NCBI RefSeq assembly: GCF_003863365.1
Contig: NZ_RQXT01000026.1
Location: 1 to 64,000 of the forward strand
Length of the DNA stretch: 64,000 bases
Source: Mesorhizobium tamadayense
Lineage (GTDB): Bacteria; Pseudomonadota; Alphaproteobacteria; Rhizobiales; Rhizobiaceae
Reading direction: 5' to 3'
This document shows positions 1-8,401 of this stretch, one piece after another. The notes beneath the pieces are model-generated. The model saw nothing but the letters and a program-made list of their open reading frames with translations, did no database searches and had not been told where the DNA came from. Made by a program: the position numbers and the translations under genes. The first letter of the stretch is position 1. Each line of letters opens with the position of its first letter.

Positions 1-390
1 CGAAAGAATTCCATGTTCTGGCGGGGCCTGAGGCCTGCCTTGCGAACAAAATTCCTGTTTCCTGGCCGTAGCGAGGCCTTGATGATCGAACGATCTGCCT
101 CATAAGTCTATTCTACAAAGGTCCCGCAACGCTCGCCTCCTTCGGGGGTGGCGACGTATGGACGTGGTGCCGATCTTGAGGATCGGTCCGGAACTTTCCG
201 CGCAGTTCCGGAGTCGCAACCCGTCCGATCGCGGACATCATTGCGGTGGGAATAGGACTAAAGCAGACGCGGGAAGCCAGCCTGCCAGGTTGATAAATCC
301 GGCAGGTCTACTAAGCTCGGCTTGGGGTGCCTTGACTTCGTGCTGATCCGACAACGATCGAGATCAAGCGCAAGAACGGGTAGTTTGCCG
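1..390. other. Upstream region without a recognised gene
   Basis: I see no convincing coding sequence here; the short open frames lack family features and good ribosome binding sites. A 6-bp inverted repeat (CCGATC at 170-175, GATCGG at 181-186) could be a weak hairpin. The promoter of the transporter operon that starts at 391 should lie here, but I cannot place -35 and -10 boxes with confidence. Confidence 0.5.
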
Positions 391-1617
391 ATGACGAGCG
401 CGGTGCCGGGCACCTTGGCCCTTTTGTGCTTTCTGTCCCTGACCGCCAACGCTCCGGGTGCGTTAGCCCAGCAACCGGCGGGCAACCCGAAGGAAAAGAC
501 AACCGAAATCAAGATAGGCTATTTGCGGGCCCACGCGCCGCGACTGACGCTTTCCCTGCTCGACGTGCCGCCGCGTGACGAAGGTGTCGCCGGTGCCAAT
601 GTCGCCATCGGCGACAACAACACGACCGGGAAGTTCATCAATCAGAAATTCACCCTCGACGTCACCGAGATAAAGCCGGAAGCCGACGCGGTCCAGGCAT
701 TCGACGACCTGATCGCCAAAGGCGACCGCTATGTGGTCGCGGATCTCTCGGCCAGGCAATTGCTGTCGATCGCCGACATCGCTCGCGACAAAGGTGTGCT
801 GATCTTCAACGTCGGCGCCACCGACGACAGCCTGCGCGAAGAGGACTGCCGCATAAATGTCTTCCACATCGCGCCGACGCGAAGCATGCTCGCCGACGCG
901 CTGGCGCAGTACCTCATGGTGAAGAAATGGCCGAACTGGGTGCTGCTCTATGGTTCGCATGAGCAGGACCACCTCTATGCCGACGCGTTGCGCCGCGCGG
1001 CAACCCGCTTCGGCGGCCAGATCGTCGCAGAAAAGGAATTCAAGGACACCGGCTCGGCGCGGCGCACCGATACTGGAGCCACGCAGATACAGCAGCAGAT
1101 TTCGGTATTCACGCAAGACCTGCCGGAGCATGACGTGCTGCTTGTGGCCGATGAAAGCGAGGTGTTCGGAACCTATGTGCCCTACCGCACCTGGACGTCA
1201 CGGCTGGTCGCGGGCACGGCCGGTCTTATGGCATCGTCATGGCATCCCGCGAGTGAGCAATGGGGCGGCATCCAGATGCAGAACCGCTTCCTGAAGACGA
1301 CGGGCCGGAGAATGCTGTCCAAGGACATGTCGGCCTGGACGGCCGTGCGGGCCGTCGGCGAAGCGACCACGCGCACCAACGGCGACGATCCGAGAAAGAT
1401 CAGCAACTACATCCGCTCGGACGATTTCTCGGTCGCCGCCTTCAAGGGACAGAAGCTCACCTTCCGCAAATGGAACCTCCAGCTTCGCCAGCCGATCCTG
1501 GTTGGCGACACCAAATCGGTCGTTTCGGCATCTCCCCAGGAGGGCTATCTCCATCAGGTCTCCGAGCTCGACACCCTGGGCATCGATCAGCCGGAAACGA
1601 AATGCGTTCTCAAGTAG
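391..1617 (+). CDS. Periplasmic substrate-binding protein of the PQQ-alcohol-dehydrogenase-associated ABC transporter (LutA-like)
   Basis: This protein has a branched-chain-amino-acid-type (Peripla_BP) binding-protein fold. It opens with a Sec signal peptide of about 26 residues ending in an ALA|Q-type cleavage site. I place the start at ATG 391 because the open frame extends upstream to 322 but only the 391 start puts the signal peptide at the N-terminus. Sequence style and gene order match the family named 'ABC transporter substrate-binding protein, PQQ-dependent alcohol dehydrogenase system'. The beta-propeller, ATPase and permease genes that follow are its partners. In methylotrophs, similarly ordered genes (lut) serve lanthanide uptake, so a metal or metallophore ligand is a reasonable inference; the ligand itself cannot be read from the sequence. 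Confidence 0.8.
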   Translation: MTSAVPGTLALLCFLSLTANAPGALAQQPAGNPKEKTTEIKIGYLRAHAPRLTLSLLDVPPRDEGVAGANVAIGDNNTTGKFINQKFTLDVTEIKPEADAVQAFDDLIAKGDRYVVADLSARQLLSIADIARDKGVLIFNVGATDDSLREEDCRINVFHIAPTRSMLADALAQYLMVKKWPNWVLLYGSHEQDHLYADALRRAATRFGGQIVAEKEFKDTGSARRTDTGATQIQQQISVFTQDLPEHDVLLVADESEVFGTYVPYRTWTSRLVAGTAGLMASSWHPASEQWGGIQMQNRFLKTTGRRMLSKDMSAWTAVRAVGEATTRTNGDDPRKISNYIRSDDFSVAAFKGQKLTFRKWNLQLRQPILVGDTKSVVSASPQEGYLHQVSELDTLGIDQPETKCVLK

Positions 1618-1636
1618 CGCCAATCGGGAGGAATTC

Positions 1637-2608
1637 GTGCAGAGACGAGCTTGCGCACTCGCCATTCTCGCAACCGGCATCGTGACCGGCCCGGCATCGG
1701 CCTACACCGCCTATGTCTCCAACGAGAAGGACAATACCATCACCGTCGTCGATACGGCGACCATGCAGGTGGTCAAGACCGTCGACGTGGGCCAGAGACC
1801 GCGCGGCATCACCATCTCGCACGACGGCAAGTTCATCTATCTGTGCGCCAGCGACGACAATACCATCCAAATCATCGACACCGCGACGCTGCAGGTCGTC
1901 GGCACGCTGCCCTCCGGCGATGATCCCGAATTGTTCGTGCTTTCGCCCGACGGCAAGACGCTCTACGTCGCCAACGAAAATGACAATCTGATCACCGCGA
2001 TCGACGTCGACAGCAACGAAGTCACGACCGAGATCCCGGTTGGCGTGGAGCCGGAAGGCATGGCCGTCAGCCCCGACGGCAAGACCATGGTCAACACTTC
2101 AGAGACCACCAGCATGGCGCATTTCATCGACACCGGGAGCCATGACGTAACCGACAACGTGCTGGTCGACACGCGCCCGCGCTTCGCCGCGTTCAAGCCC
2201 GACGGCTCGCAAGTCTGGGTCAGTGCCGAGGTCGGCGGCACCGTCAGCGTCATCGACAACGCCAAGCGCGAGGTCATGAAGAAGATCAAGTTCGCGATTC
2301 CGGGACTGCGGGCCGAAACCATCCAGCCGGTCGGCATCGCCATCAGCGCCGACGGCAAGAAAGCCTATGTCGCGCTCGGCCCGGCGAACCATGTCGCGGT
2401 GATCAACACCGAAACCTACGAGGTGGAGAAATACATCCTCGTCGGCCAGCGCGTCTGGCATCTGGACTTCACTCCCGATCACAAAACGCTGATCACCACG
2501 AACGGCAACTCCAACGACATCACTTTCATCGATACGGCGACCGACGAGCCGGTTCAGTCGGTCACCGTCGGCCAGCAGCCCTGGGGCGTTGCCATATCGC
2601 CCAATTAA
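1637..2608 (+). CDS. YVTN-family beta-propeller protein, PQQ-dependent catabolism-associated
   Basis: This secreted beta-propeller is built from repeated blades of about 40 residues with the YVTN signature (for example AYVSNEKDNTITVVDTAT, then similar IDTAT and ISPDGK repeats across the whole length). The GTG at 1637 is chosen as start: it follows GGGAGG at a proper distance and begins a signal peptide ending in ASA, whereas the longer frame from 1502 would overlap the upstream gene and bury that signal. It lies between the binding protein and ATPase genes of the same operon, with a 10-bp gap before the ATPase. Proteins of this family accompany PQQ alcohol dehydrogenase clusters. A role in binding metal or cofactor in the periplasm is possible but is inference. 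Confidence 0.82.
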   Translation: MQRRACALAILATGIVTGPASAYTAYVSNEKDNTITVVDTATMQVVKTVDVGQRPRGITISHDGKFIYLCASDDNTIQIIDTATLQVVGTLPSGDDPELFVLSPDGKTLYVANENDNLITAIDVDSNEVTTEIPVGVEPEGMAVSPDGKTMVNTSETTSMAHFIDTGSHDVTDNVLVDTRPRFAAFKPDGSQVWVSAEVGGTVSVIDNAKREVMKKIKFAIPGLRAETIQPVGIAISADGKKAYVALGPANHVAVINTETYEVEKYILVGQRVWHLDFTPDHKTLITTNGNSNDITFIDTATDEPVQSVTVGQQPWGVAISPN

Positions 2609-2618
2609 GGAGCCATCC

Positions 2619-3407
2619 ATGCAGCATGCGAGGACCGGGAAAGCGGGAGATGAGGTGGTGGCGCTCGACGTCGCCGGTGTCAGCCATTCCTATGGTCCGA
2701 AGCGGGCGCTCAACGACGTGTCGTTCTCGATCGCGCCGGCGACTTTCACCGTCCTTCTCGGCCTCAACGGTGCCGGCAAGACAACCCTGTTCTCTTTGAT
2801 CAGCCACCTTTACGACACGCGCCGGGGATCGATCCGCATCTTCGGCCATGATGTCAGCCGCGCCTCCGGCGAGGCGCTCAGGCGTGTCGGCATCGTGTTC
2901 CAGGCACGCACGCTCGACCTCGATCTGAGCGTGTACCAGAACCTCTCCTATCACGCCTCGCTGCACGGCATCGGACGGCACGAAGCCCGGCAGCGCATTG
3001 CAGCGCTGCTTGGGACAGTCGACATGCAGGGCCGTGAGCATGACAAGGCACGCAGCCTTTCCGGCGGCCAGATGCGGCGCATCGAGATCGCCAGGGCGCT
3101 GCTCCACCGCCCCTCCCTGCTGCTGCTCGACGAGGCGACGGTCGGTCTCGACATCCAGTCGCGCGCGGGCATTCTTGCCACCATCCGCAAGCTGGTCGAA
3201 ACCGAGGGCATCGGCGTGCTTTGGGCCACCCACTTGATCGACGAGGTTGAGGACGGCGACCATGTCGTCGTGCTGCGGCAGGGTGACCTGGTCGCCAAGG
3301 GCAAGGTGGCCGACGTCGTCAAGGCAAGCGGTGCCGGCTCGATCCGCGACGCCTTTTCGAGGCTCAGCCGCAGCGAAGCCGCCGGCATTGCGGAGACCTC
3401 ACCATGA
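2619..3407 (+). CDS. ABC transporter ATP-binding protein, PQQ-alcohol-dehydrogenase-associated (LutE-like)
   Basis: Cytoplasmic ABC ATPase of about 262 residues. It shows a Walker A motif (GLNGAGKTT), the signature LSGGQMRR, Walker B (LLLLDEATVGLD) and the switch histidine in WATHLIDE. The start at 2619 follows AAGGAG at 2606-2612; an in-frame upstream start at 2589 lies within the preceding gene. Its stop overlaps the start of the permease gene by 4 bp, so translation is probably coupled. ABC-2 type systems are often exporters, but in the lut-like clusters this pair is grouped with a periplasmic binding protein, so the transport direction is unresolved. Confidence 0.9.
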   Translation: MQHARTGKAGDEVVALDVAGVSHSYGPKRALNDVSFSIAPATFTVLLGLNGAGKTTLFSLISHLYDTRRGSIRIFGHDVSRASGEALRRVGIVFQARTLDLDLSVYQNLSYHASLHGIGRHEARQRIAALLGTVDMQGREHDKARSLSGGQMRRIEIARALLHRPSLLLLDEATVGLDIQSRAGILATIRKLVETEGIGVLWATHLIDEVEDGDHVVVLRQGDLVAKGKVADVVKASGAGSIRDAFSRLSRSEAAGIAETSP

Positions 3408-4279
3408 GCGCTCCCGCAATGCCGGAAAAGGTAGCCGCCGTCACGCCGGTGAAGTCCGGCGCTTTCGGTCTTCGTCACTATCTCATCTGCCTCAAAGGCA
3501 TCATCGTACGGGAATGCCTGCGCTTCCTGCACCAACGCGAGCGTTTCATCTCATCGCTGGTTCGGCCGCTCGTCTGGCTGTTCATTTTTGCCGCCGGTTT
3601 CCGGCAGGTGCTCGGCGTTTCGATCATCCCGCCCTACAAGACCTACGTGCTCTACGAGGTCTACATCACCCCGGGCTTGTGCGGCATGATCCTGCTGTTC
3701 TCGGGCATGCAGTCCTCGCTATCGATGGTCTATGACCGTGAGATGGGCAATATGCGCATCCTGCTGGTCAGCCCGTTTCCCCGCTGGTACCTGCTGCTGT
3801 CGAAGATGCTCGCCGGCGTTTCCGTATCGATCGCGCAGGTTTACGCGTTCCTGATCGTTGCCTGGTTCTGGGGCGTCAAGGCGCCGCCGCTCGGCTATTT
3901 GTTCGTGCTGCCGGCGCTGTTCTTGTCGGGCATGATGCTTTGCGCGCTCGGCATGCTCTTGTCCTCGATGATCAAGCAGCTCGAAAACTTCGCCGGCATC
4001 ATGAACTTCGTCATCTTTCCCGGTTATTTCGCCTCTCCGGCGCTCTACCCTTTGTGGCGCATCCAGGAAGCGAGCCCGCTGCTTTACAAGCTCTGCCTCG
4101 CCAACCCCTTCACCTATGCCGTCGAGCTGATCCGCTTCGCCTTCTACGGGCAGATCGATTGGGTGTCGCTGGGTGTCGTCACCGGCTGCACGCTGTTGTT
4201 TCTGGGAGGCGCCATCATCGCCTACGACCCTTCGCGCGGCCTGATCACCCGCAAACAGGGCACGGGAGGAAACGGCTGA
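3404..4279 (+). CDS. ABC-2 type transporter permease, PQQ-alcohol-dehydrogenase-associated (LutF-like)
   Basis: Integral membrane protein of 291 residues with about six hydrophobic segments and the layout of ABC-2 family permeases. The start overlaps the ATPase gene (ATGA) and the stop overlaps the next gene (TGATG), so the three are translated as one unit. It would form the channel for the ATPase encoded at 2619-3407. The combination of an ABC-2 permease with a branched-chain-type binding protein and a beta-propeller is characteristic of PQQ alcohol dehydrogenase neighbourhoods. Confidence 0.88.
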   Translation: MSAPAMPEKVAAVTPVKSGAFGLRHYLICLKGIIVRECLRFLHQRERFISSLVRPLVWLFIFAAGFRQVLGVSIIPPYKTYVLYEVYITPGLCGMILLFSGMQSSLSMVYDREMGNMRILLVSPFPRWYLLLSKMLAGVSVSIAQVYAFLIVAWFWGVKAPPLGYLFVLPALFLSGMMLCALGMLLSSMIKQLENFAGIMNFVIFPGYFASPALYPLWRIQEASPLLYKLCLANPFTYAVELIRFAFYGQIDWVSLGVVTGCTLLFLGGAIIAYDPSRGLITRKQGTGGNG

Positions 4280-4908
4280 TGCAACGGATGAGTCTTGTTT
4301 GCAGCCTGGTTGCGGCTGCCATGCTCGTGCCAAGCGTCGGCGCCATGGCCGCGAACAGCGATCCGGACTGGCCCTGCATGCAGCGCAAGGTGCCGCAACT
4401 CTCGCTTGGCCAGGTCTGGAACGGACCGGACCTTCCGCCAGCGGCGAAGGATTGGTCGCAGGATCTTTCCGTCTCCGCCTTGGTCGAGGAGGTGGCGGCT
4501 CGCAGGCTGCCGATTGCAGACGCGCAGAAGAAGATCAGGGATTTTGCCGCCTCCCTTCCGGCTGAGCAGCTTGCGCCGAAAATGGCGATGCTCGTGCAGG
4601 GCATGTTCGACCGCATGGACGCCGAGCGTTCGCACGTGGTCTCCGGCATTTCCCGTTACGCCCACAAGCAACTCGAAATGGCCGCCGAATTGCGCAAGGA
4701 AGCGTCCGATGTCGATGCGTTGCGTGCAAAACCCGACGCGGATCAGGACGAGGTCGAGCGGCGGACCGACCAACTGAATTTCGCGACGCGAATCTTCAAT
4801 GAGCGTGCGCAATCGCTGACTTACGTCTGCGACGTGCCGACGATAATCGAGCAGCGGCTTTATCAGCTGTCCAAGACTGTCTCGGAAATGCTCGCCGCGG
4901 CGAAATAG
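4279..4908 (+). CDS. Conserved periplasmic protein of the lut-like operon
   Basis: A 209-residue protein with a clear Sec signal peptide (cleavage near SVGAMA|ANSD). The mature part begins with a Cys-containing segment (DPDWPCMQRKVPQLSLGQVW) and is then largely helical and charged; one further Cys lies near the C-terminus (TYVCDVP). The start ATG overlaps the permease stop, so it belongs to the operon. I do not recognise a characterised domain. A longer frame reaching back to 3940 is only the shifted read of the permease gene. Exported proteins of unknown function occupy the same position in lut-type clusters. Confidence 0.75.
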   Translation: MQRMSLVCSLVAAAMLVPSVGAMAANSDPDWPCMQRKVPQLSLGQVWNGPDLPPAAKDWSQDLSVSALVEEVAARRLPIADAQKKIRDFAASLPAEQLAPKMAMLVQGMFDRMDAERSHVVSGISRYAHKQLEMAAELRKEASDVDALRAKPDADQDEVERRTDQLNFATRIFNERAQSLTYVCDVPTIIEQRLYQLSKTVSEMLAAAK

Positions 4909-4931
4909 GGCCTGCTTCGAAGACGCGCCCG

Positions 4932-5132
4932 TCAGGTTCCCCGGCCGGGCAGCACGCGCCAGCGCTGCACGAAATAGCCAGGATGCGTCTCCAGCCAGTG
5001 GGCGACCAGCGGCTGCGCCTGCATGAAGGCCACCCCGGGATTCATGGCCAGGCCGTCCGCCATTTCCTCGCGCTGCTCGCAGGTCTGCGGCACGGCCGTC
5101 ATGCAGACCATCATCACGATTGTATAAAGCAT
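4932..5132 (-). CDS. Small conserved protein, paralogue of the protein at 17082-17291
   Basis: A 66-residue protein preceded by a strong ribosome binding site (GAAGGGGAAGGGG) just before ATG 5132. It starts with a short hydrophobic stretch followed by Cys-containing sequence (VCMTAVPQTCEQREE) and ends in AHWLETHPGYFVQRWRV. The 69-residue protein at 17082-17291 shares this plan: VC, then P-x-x-C, then Met/Ala-rich sequence, then A-x-W-x-x-x-HP-x-x-x-V-x-RW. The gene converges on the lut-like operon with a 23-bp gap. Function unknown; it may be exported or membrane-anchored through its N-terminus. The longer frame up to 5357 lacks comparable start signals. Confidence 0.65.
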   Translation of the reverse strand: MLYTIVMMVCMTAVPQTCEQREEMADGLAMNPGVAFMQAQPLVAHWLETHPGYFVQRWRVLPGRGT

Positions 5133-5353
5133 TGCCCCTTCCCCTTCGATCCCCGGACCCCACGCCCGGGACGCATAGCGATTTGCCTGCAGGGTTGGCT
5201 GCCCATCCGTCTTGCTGCGTGTGAAGCGCGTGCCCCTGCTCTTCGCACTGCAGCATAACATCGGAGCTTGCCGACCGCCATCCGCAGCGGCCCGTTGTCC
5301 ACGCCCTTCTTGGACCTTTTCGCAGAATCTCGACGGGAGATATGTCAGGCGTT

Positions 5354-6343
5354 TCACTCCGGCTGCTTTCCGGGCGCTCCCGAATGTTGCGCTCGCACGG
5401 CTTCATTCGCTTCGGCATACGGATACAGCTTGCCGAACAGGGGCAGGTACATCGCCCCCTTGCGCATCAGAAAATCGTTGAAAGTCGCCATGGCCGGCGA
5501 GATAGCGTGATCGGTGCGCATCACCGAGAACCATTGCCGGCGAATCGGCATGCCGACCACGTCGAGAATAACAAGTCGGCCGGATTCCGTTTCCGCGGCG
5601 ATGGTGTGGGCGGAGATGAAGGCGATGCCGAGACCTGCCATCACCGCCTGCTTGATCGTCTCGTTCGAGCCCATCTCGATGCCCAGATCGTCAATCCGGC
5701 CGGGTACATCGCTCAGGAATATCTCCAGCGAGATGCGCGTGCCCGAGCCAGGTTCGCGAATAAGGAAATGCTCCTCGGCGATCCGTTCCTTGGAGATGTC
5801 GCGTGCCGACGCCAGCGGATGTTCAGGCGGTGCGATAATGACCAGCGGATGATCGCCGAAGACCGAAGCGCGTACCGGAACTTCCTTGGGCGGACGCCCC
5901 ATTAGCGCGATGTCGATGTTGTGATTCTTCAGATTGTCGATCGTTTCGGCGCGATTGCCGATGGCAAGCCGCATGTCGATATCGGGATGCTCCTTCATGA
6001 AGCCGGCCATGAGCCGCGGCGCGAAATATTTGGCGGTGGAAACGACGCCGAGCCTCAGGCTGCCGGTGCGCACGCCCTTGATGGCGTCCATCTCGTCTTC
6101 GAGCAGGCGAAGTCGCTCCTCGATAGCCTGCGCCGCCTCGACGAAGGCCAGCCCTGCGGTAGTGGGACGCATGCCGTCCGACGTCCGGTCGAACAAGGCC
6201 AACTGAAACTCCTCCTCCACTTGTCGCAACTGGATCGTCACCGCTGGAGGAGACAGGCCTAAGACCTTGGCCGCACTAACGATTTTCCCGTGGCTGACGA
6301 TTGCCTGAATGGTCTTGAATTGCTTGAGCGTGAGATTTCTCAT
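5354..6343 (-). CDS. cbbR: LysR-type transcriptional regulator of the Calvin-cycle operon
   Basis: A 329-residue LysR-family protein with an N-terminal winged helix-turn-helix (LTLKQFKTIQAIVSHGKIVSAAKVLGLSPPAVT within residues 3-35) and a LysR substrate-binding domain. It is divergent from cbbF across 120 bp, the classic cbbR position. CbbR proteins activate cbb operons in response to metabolites such as RuBP or NADPH. The intergenic AT-rich inverted repeat at 6373-6394 is a candidate binding site. Confidence 0.93.
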   Translation of the reverse strand: MRNLTLKQFKTIQAIVSHGKIVSAAKVLGLSPPAVTIQLRQVEEEFQLALFDRTSDGMRPTTAGLAFVEAAQAIEERLRLLEDEMDAIKGVRTGSLRLGVVSTAKYFAPRLMAGFMKEHPDIDMRLAIGNRAETIDNLKNHNIDIALMGRPPKEVPVRASVFGDHPLVIIAPPEHPLASARDISKERIAEEHFLIREPGSGTRISLEIFLSDVPGRIDDLGIEMGSNETIKQAVMAGLGIAFISAHTIAAETESGRLVILDVVGMPIRRQWFSVMRTDHAISPAMATFNDFLMRKGAMYLPLFGKLYPYAEANEAVRAQHSGAPGKQPE

Positions 6344-6372
6344 GCGGCATACTAAATTCTTTTTATCCTTTG

Positions 6373-6394
6373 AGTAAAGTTATTAAATTTTACT
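6373..6394. promoter_or_regulatory. Candidate CbbR operator in the cbbR-cbbF intergenic region
   Basis: An AT-rich inverted repeat, AGTAAA (6373-6378) and TTTACT (6389-6394) separated by 10 bp, lies 29 bp upstream of the cbbR start and 69 bp upstream of cbbF. It contains TNA-type half-sites typical of LysR/CbbR boxes and stands out from the GC-rich surroundings. Assignment rests on position and symmetry only. Confidence 0.45.
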
Positions 6395-6463
6395 TATCGT
6401 TGATCGTTTGCTTTCATCCTCCAATCCGGCCTGGAAGAGATGCCGCCGGATCGGGAGGTTACG

Positions 6464-7513
6464 ATGCCAGCGGCAACGCTCGACGCTTTTCTGAACTCCT
6501 ATCTCGGCGACCCGCCGGACAAACGCCGCTCTGCCGTCGTGGCGACCGTCCGTCAGCTCACGCAGGCTGCCACCAGGGTCCGCAATGCCATCAACCAAGG
6601 GGTGCTCGGCATCGCCTTTGCCGGGACCCGCGGCGCCAAAGCCGACGGCGACGTCCAGACGGATCTCGACATTTTCGCCGACGATATCTTCCTCGACGCC
6701 ATGCGCCACGCGCCGGTCGCGCTCTATGCCTCGGAGGAGCTGGAGCAGCCGGTCCTGCTCGATCGGCAAGCCCCCCTCGCCATCGCCATCGACCCGCTCG
6801 ACGGCTCCTCCAACATCGACACCAATGTGTCGATCGGAACGATTTTCTCGCTCCTCCCTGCAACTGGCGCGCCGGACGCCGATCCGGCCGCCACTTTTTT
6901 GCAGGCGGGCGTGAGCATGCTGGGCGCCGGTTTCTTCATATACGGGCCGCAGCTGGCGCTCGTTCTGTCTCTCGGCAGCGGCACGCATGTCTTCGTGCAT
7001 TCGACCAGGCTGGGCACCTTCGTCCAGGCCTACGAAAGCCGGATCATCCCGGAGCGGACCGAGGAGTTCGCCATCAACGCCGCCAACTACCGCCACTGGG
7101 ACGAGGCCGTGCGCCTTTATGTCGACGACTGCCTGGAAGGCACCGAAGGCCCGCGGGAGAAGGACTTCAACATGCGCTGGATCGCCTCGCTTGTCGCCGA
7201 CTGCTATCGTATATTGATGCGCGGCGGCGTGTTTCTGTATCCCGGCGACCAACGCAGAGGCTACCGCCAAGGCCGGCTTCGGCTCGTCTATGAGGCCAAT
7301 CCGATCGCCTATCTGATCGAACAGGCGGCCGGTGCCGCGACCGATACGATCACCCGCATCCTCGAAATCGAACCCGAGAGCCTGCACCAGCGCATACCAG
7401 TGGTCTTCGGATCTGCACGCGAAGTCGCGCGGATCGCCCGCTACCACACCGAACCCAGCGCCATCGGCGAGCGTGCGCCGCTGTTCAGCCGCCGCGGACT
7501 TTTCAGGGCCTGA
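6464..7513 (+). CDS. cbbF: Fructose-1,6-bisphosphatase, class I
   Basis: Hydrolyses fructose-1,6-bisphosphate (and in some Calvin-cycle enzymes sedoheptulose-1,7-bisphosphate). The 349-residue sequence shows the class I metal-binding motif DPLDGSSNIDTN and the substrate region GVFLYPGD. The start at 6464 follows GGGAGG at 6452-6457 and is preferred over the upstream in-frame 6440. It is the first gene of the cbb operon, followed after 5 bp by cbbP. Confidence 0.95.
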   Translation: MPAATLDAFLNSYLGDPPDKRRSAVVATVRQLTQAATRVRNAINQGVLGIAFAGTRGAKADGDVQTDLDIFADDIFLDAMRHAPVALYASEELEQPVLLDRQAPLAIAIDPLDGSSNIDTNVSIGTIFSLLPATGAPDADPAATFLQAGVSMLGAGFFIYGPQLALVLSLGSGTHVFVHSTRLGTFVQAYESRIIPERTEEFAINAANYRHWDEAVRLYVDDCLEGTEGPREKDFNMRWIASLVADCYRILMRGGVFLYPGDQRRGYRQGRLRLVYEANPIAYLIEQAAGAATDTITRILEIEPESLHQRIPVVFGSAREVARIARYHTEPSAIGERAPLFSRRGLFRA

Positions 7514-7518
7514 GCATC

Positions 7519-8391
7519 ATGTCGGCAAAGCACCCCATCATTACGATCACGGGATCATCGGGCGCGGGCACAACCTCGGTCAAGCGCATCTTCGAGCTGA
7601 TCTTCCGGCGCGAGAACATCGAGGCTGCCTTCATCGAAGGCGACGCTTTTCATCGCTACGACCGCGCGGCGATGAAGGTCGAGGTCGCCGCGCAGGAGAA
7701 GGCAGGCAATCCGAACTTCACCCACTTCCATGCCGAGGCCAACGAGCTCGAGATCCTCGAGGGGGTATTCGAGGAATATGGCCGCCGGGGGACCGGAAGG
7801 ACCCGCACCTACGTCCACGACGAGGACGAGGAGAAGCTGTACGGCACACCCCCAGGGAATTTCACCGAATGGCGCGAATTCGCCCCGAGCGACCTGCTCT
7901 TCTACGAAGGGCTGCATGGCTGCGTCGTCACCGACAAGATCAACCTGGCCAGGCACGCGGACCTCAAGATCGGCGTGGTGCCGGTCATAAATCTCGAATG
8001 GATCCAGAAGATCCATCGCGACCGCGCTACGCGCGGCTATTCCACCGAGGCGGTGATGGACGTGATCCTGCGCCGCATGCCGGACTATGTCCGCTACATC
8101 GTCCCGCAATTCTCGCAGACCGCGATCAATTTCCAACGCGTGCCGATCGTCGATACGTCCAACCCGTTCATAGCGCGCTGGATTCCGACCCCCGACGAAT
8201 CGATGCTGGTCATCCGCTTCGCAAATCCTCGCGGCATCGATTTCCCCTATCTGCTTTCAATGATCCACGACTCGTTCATGTCGCGGCCGAATTCCATTGT
8301 GGTGCCAGGCAACAAGCTCGACCTTGCCATGCAACTGATCCTGACGCCGCTCATCCTGCAATTGATCGAACGCCAGAAACGTGTGTCGTGA
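7519..8391 (+). CDS. cbbP: Phosphoribulokinase, bacterial class I
   Basis: Makes ribulose-1,5-bisphosphate from ribulose-5-phosphate and ATP, the RuBisCO substrate. The 290-residue length and the P-loop GSSGAGTTS at residues 12-20 match the proteobacterial enzyme, as does the EGDAFHRYDR segment. It sits between cbbF and cbbT with gaps of 5 and 10 bp. This gene is diagnostic for the Calvin cycle. Confidence 0.96.
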   Translation: MSAKHPIITITGSSGAGTTSVKRIFELIFRRENIEAAFIEGDAFHRYDRAAMKVEVAAQEKAGNPNFTHFHAEANELEILEGVFEEYGRRGTGRTRTYVHDEDEEKLYGTPPGNFTEWREFAPSDLLFYEGLHGCVVTDKINLARHADLKIGVVPVINLEWIQKIHRDRATRGYSTEAVMDVILRRMPDYVRYIVPQFSQTAINFQRVPIVDTSNPFIARWIPTPDESMLVIRFANPRGIDFPYLLSMIHDSFMSRPNSIVVPGNKLDLAMQLILTPLILQLIERQKRVS

Positions 8392-8401
8392 GGAGGACGC
8401 C

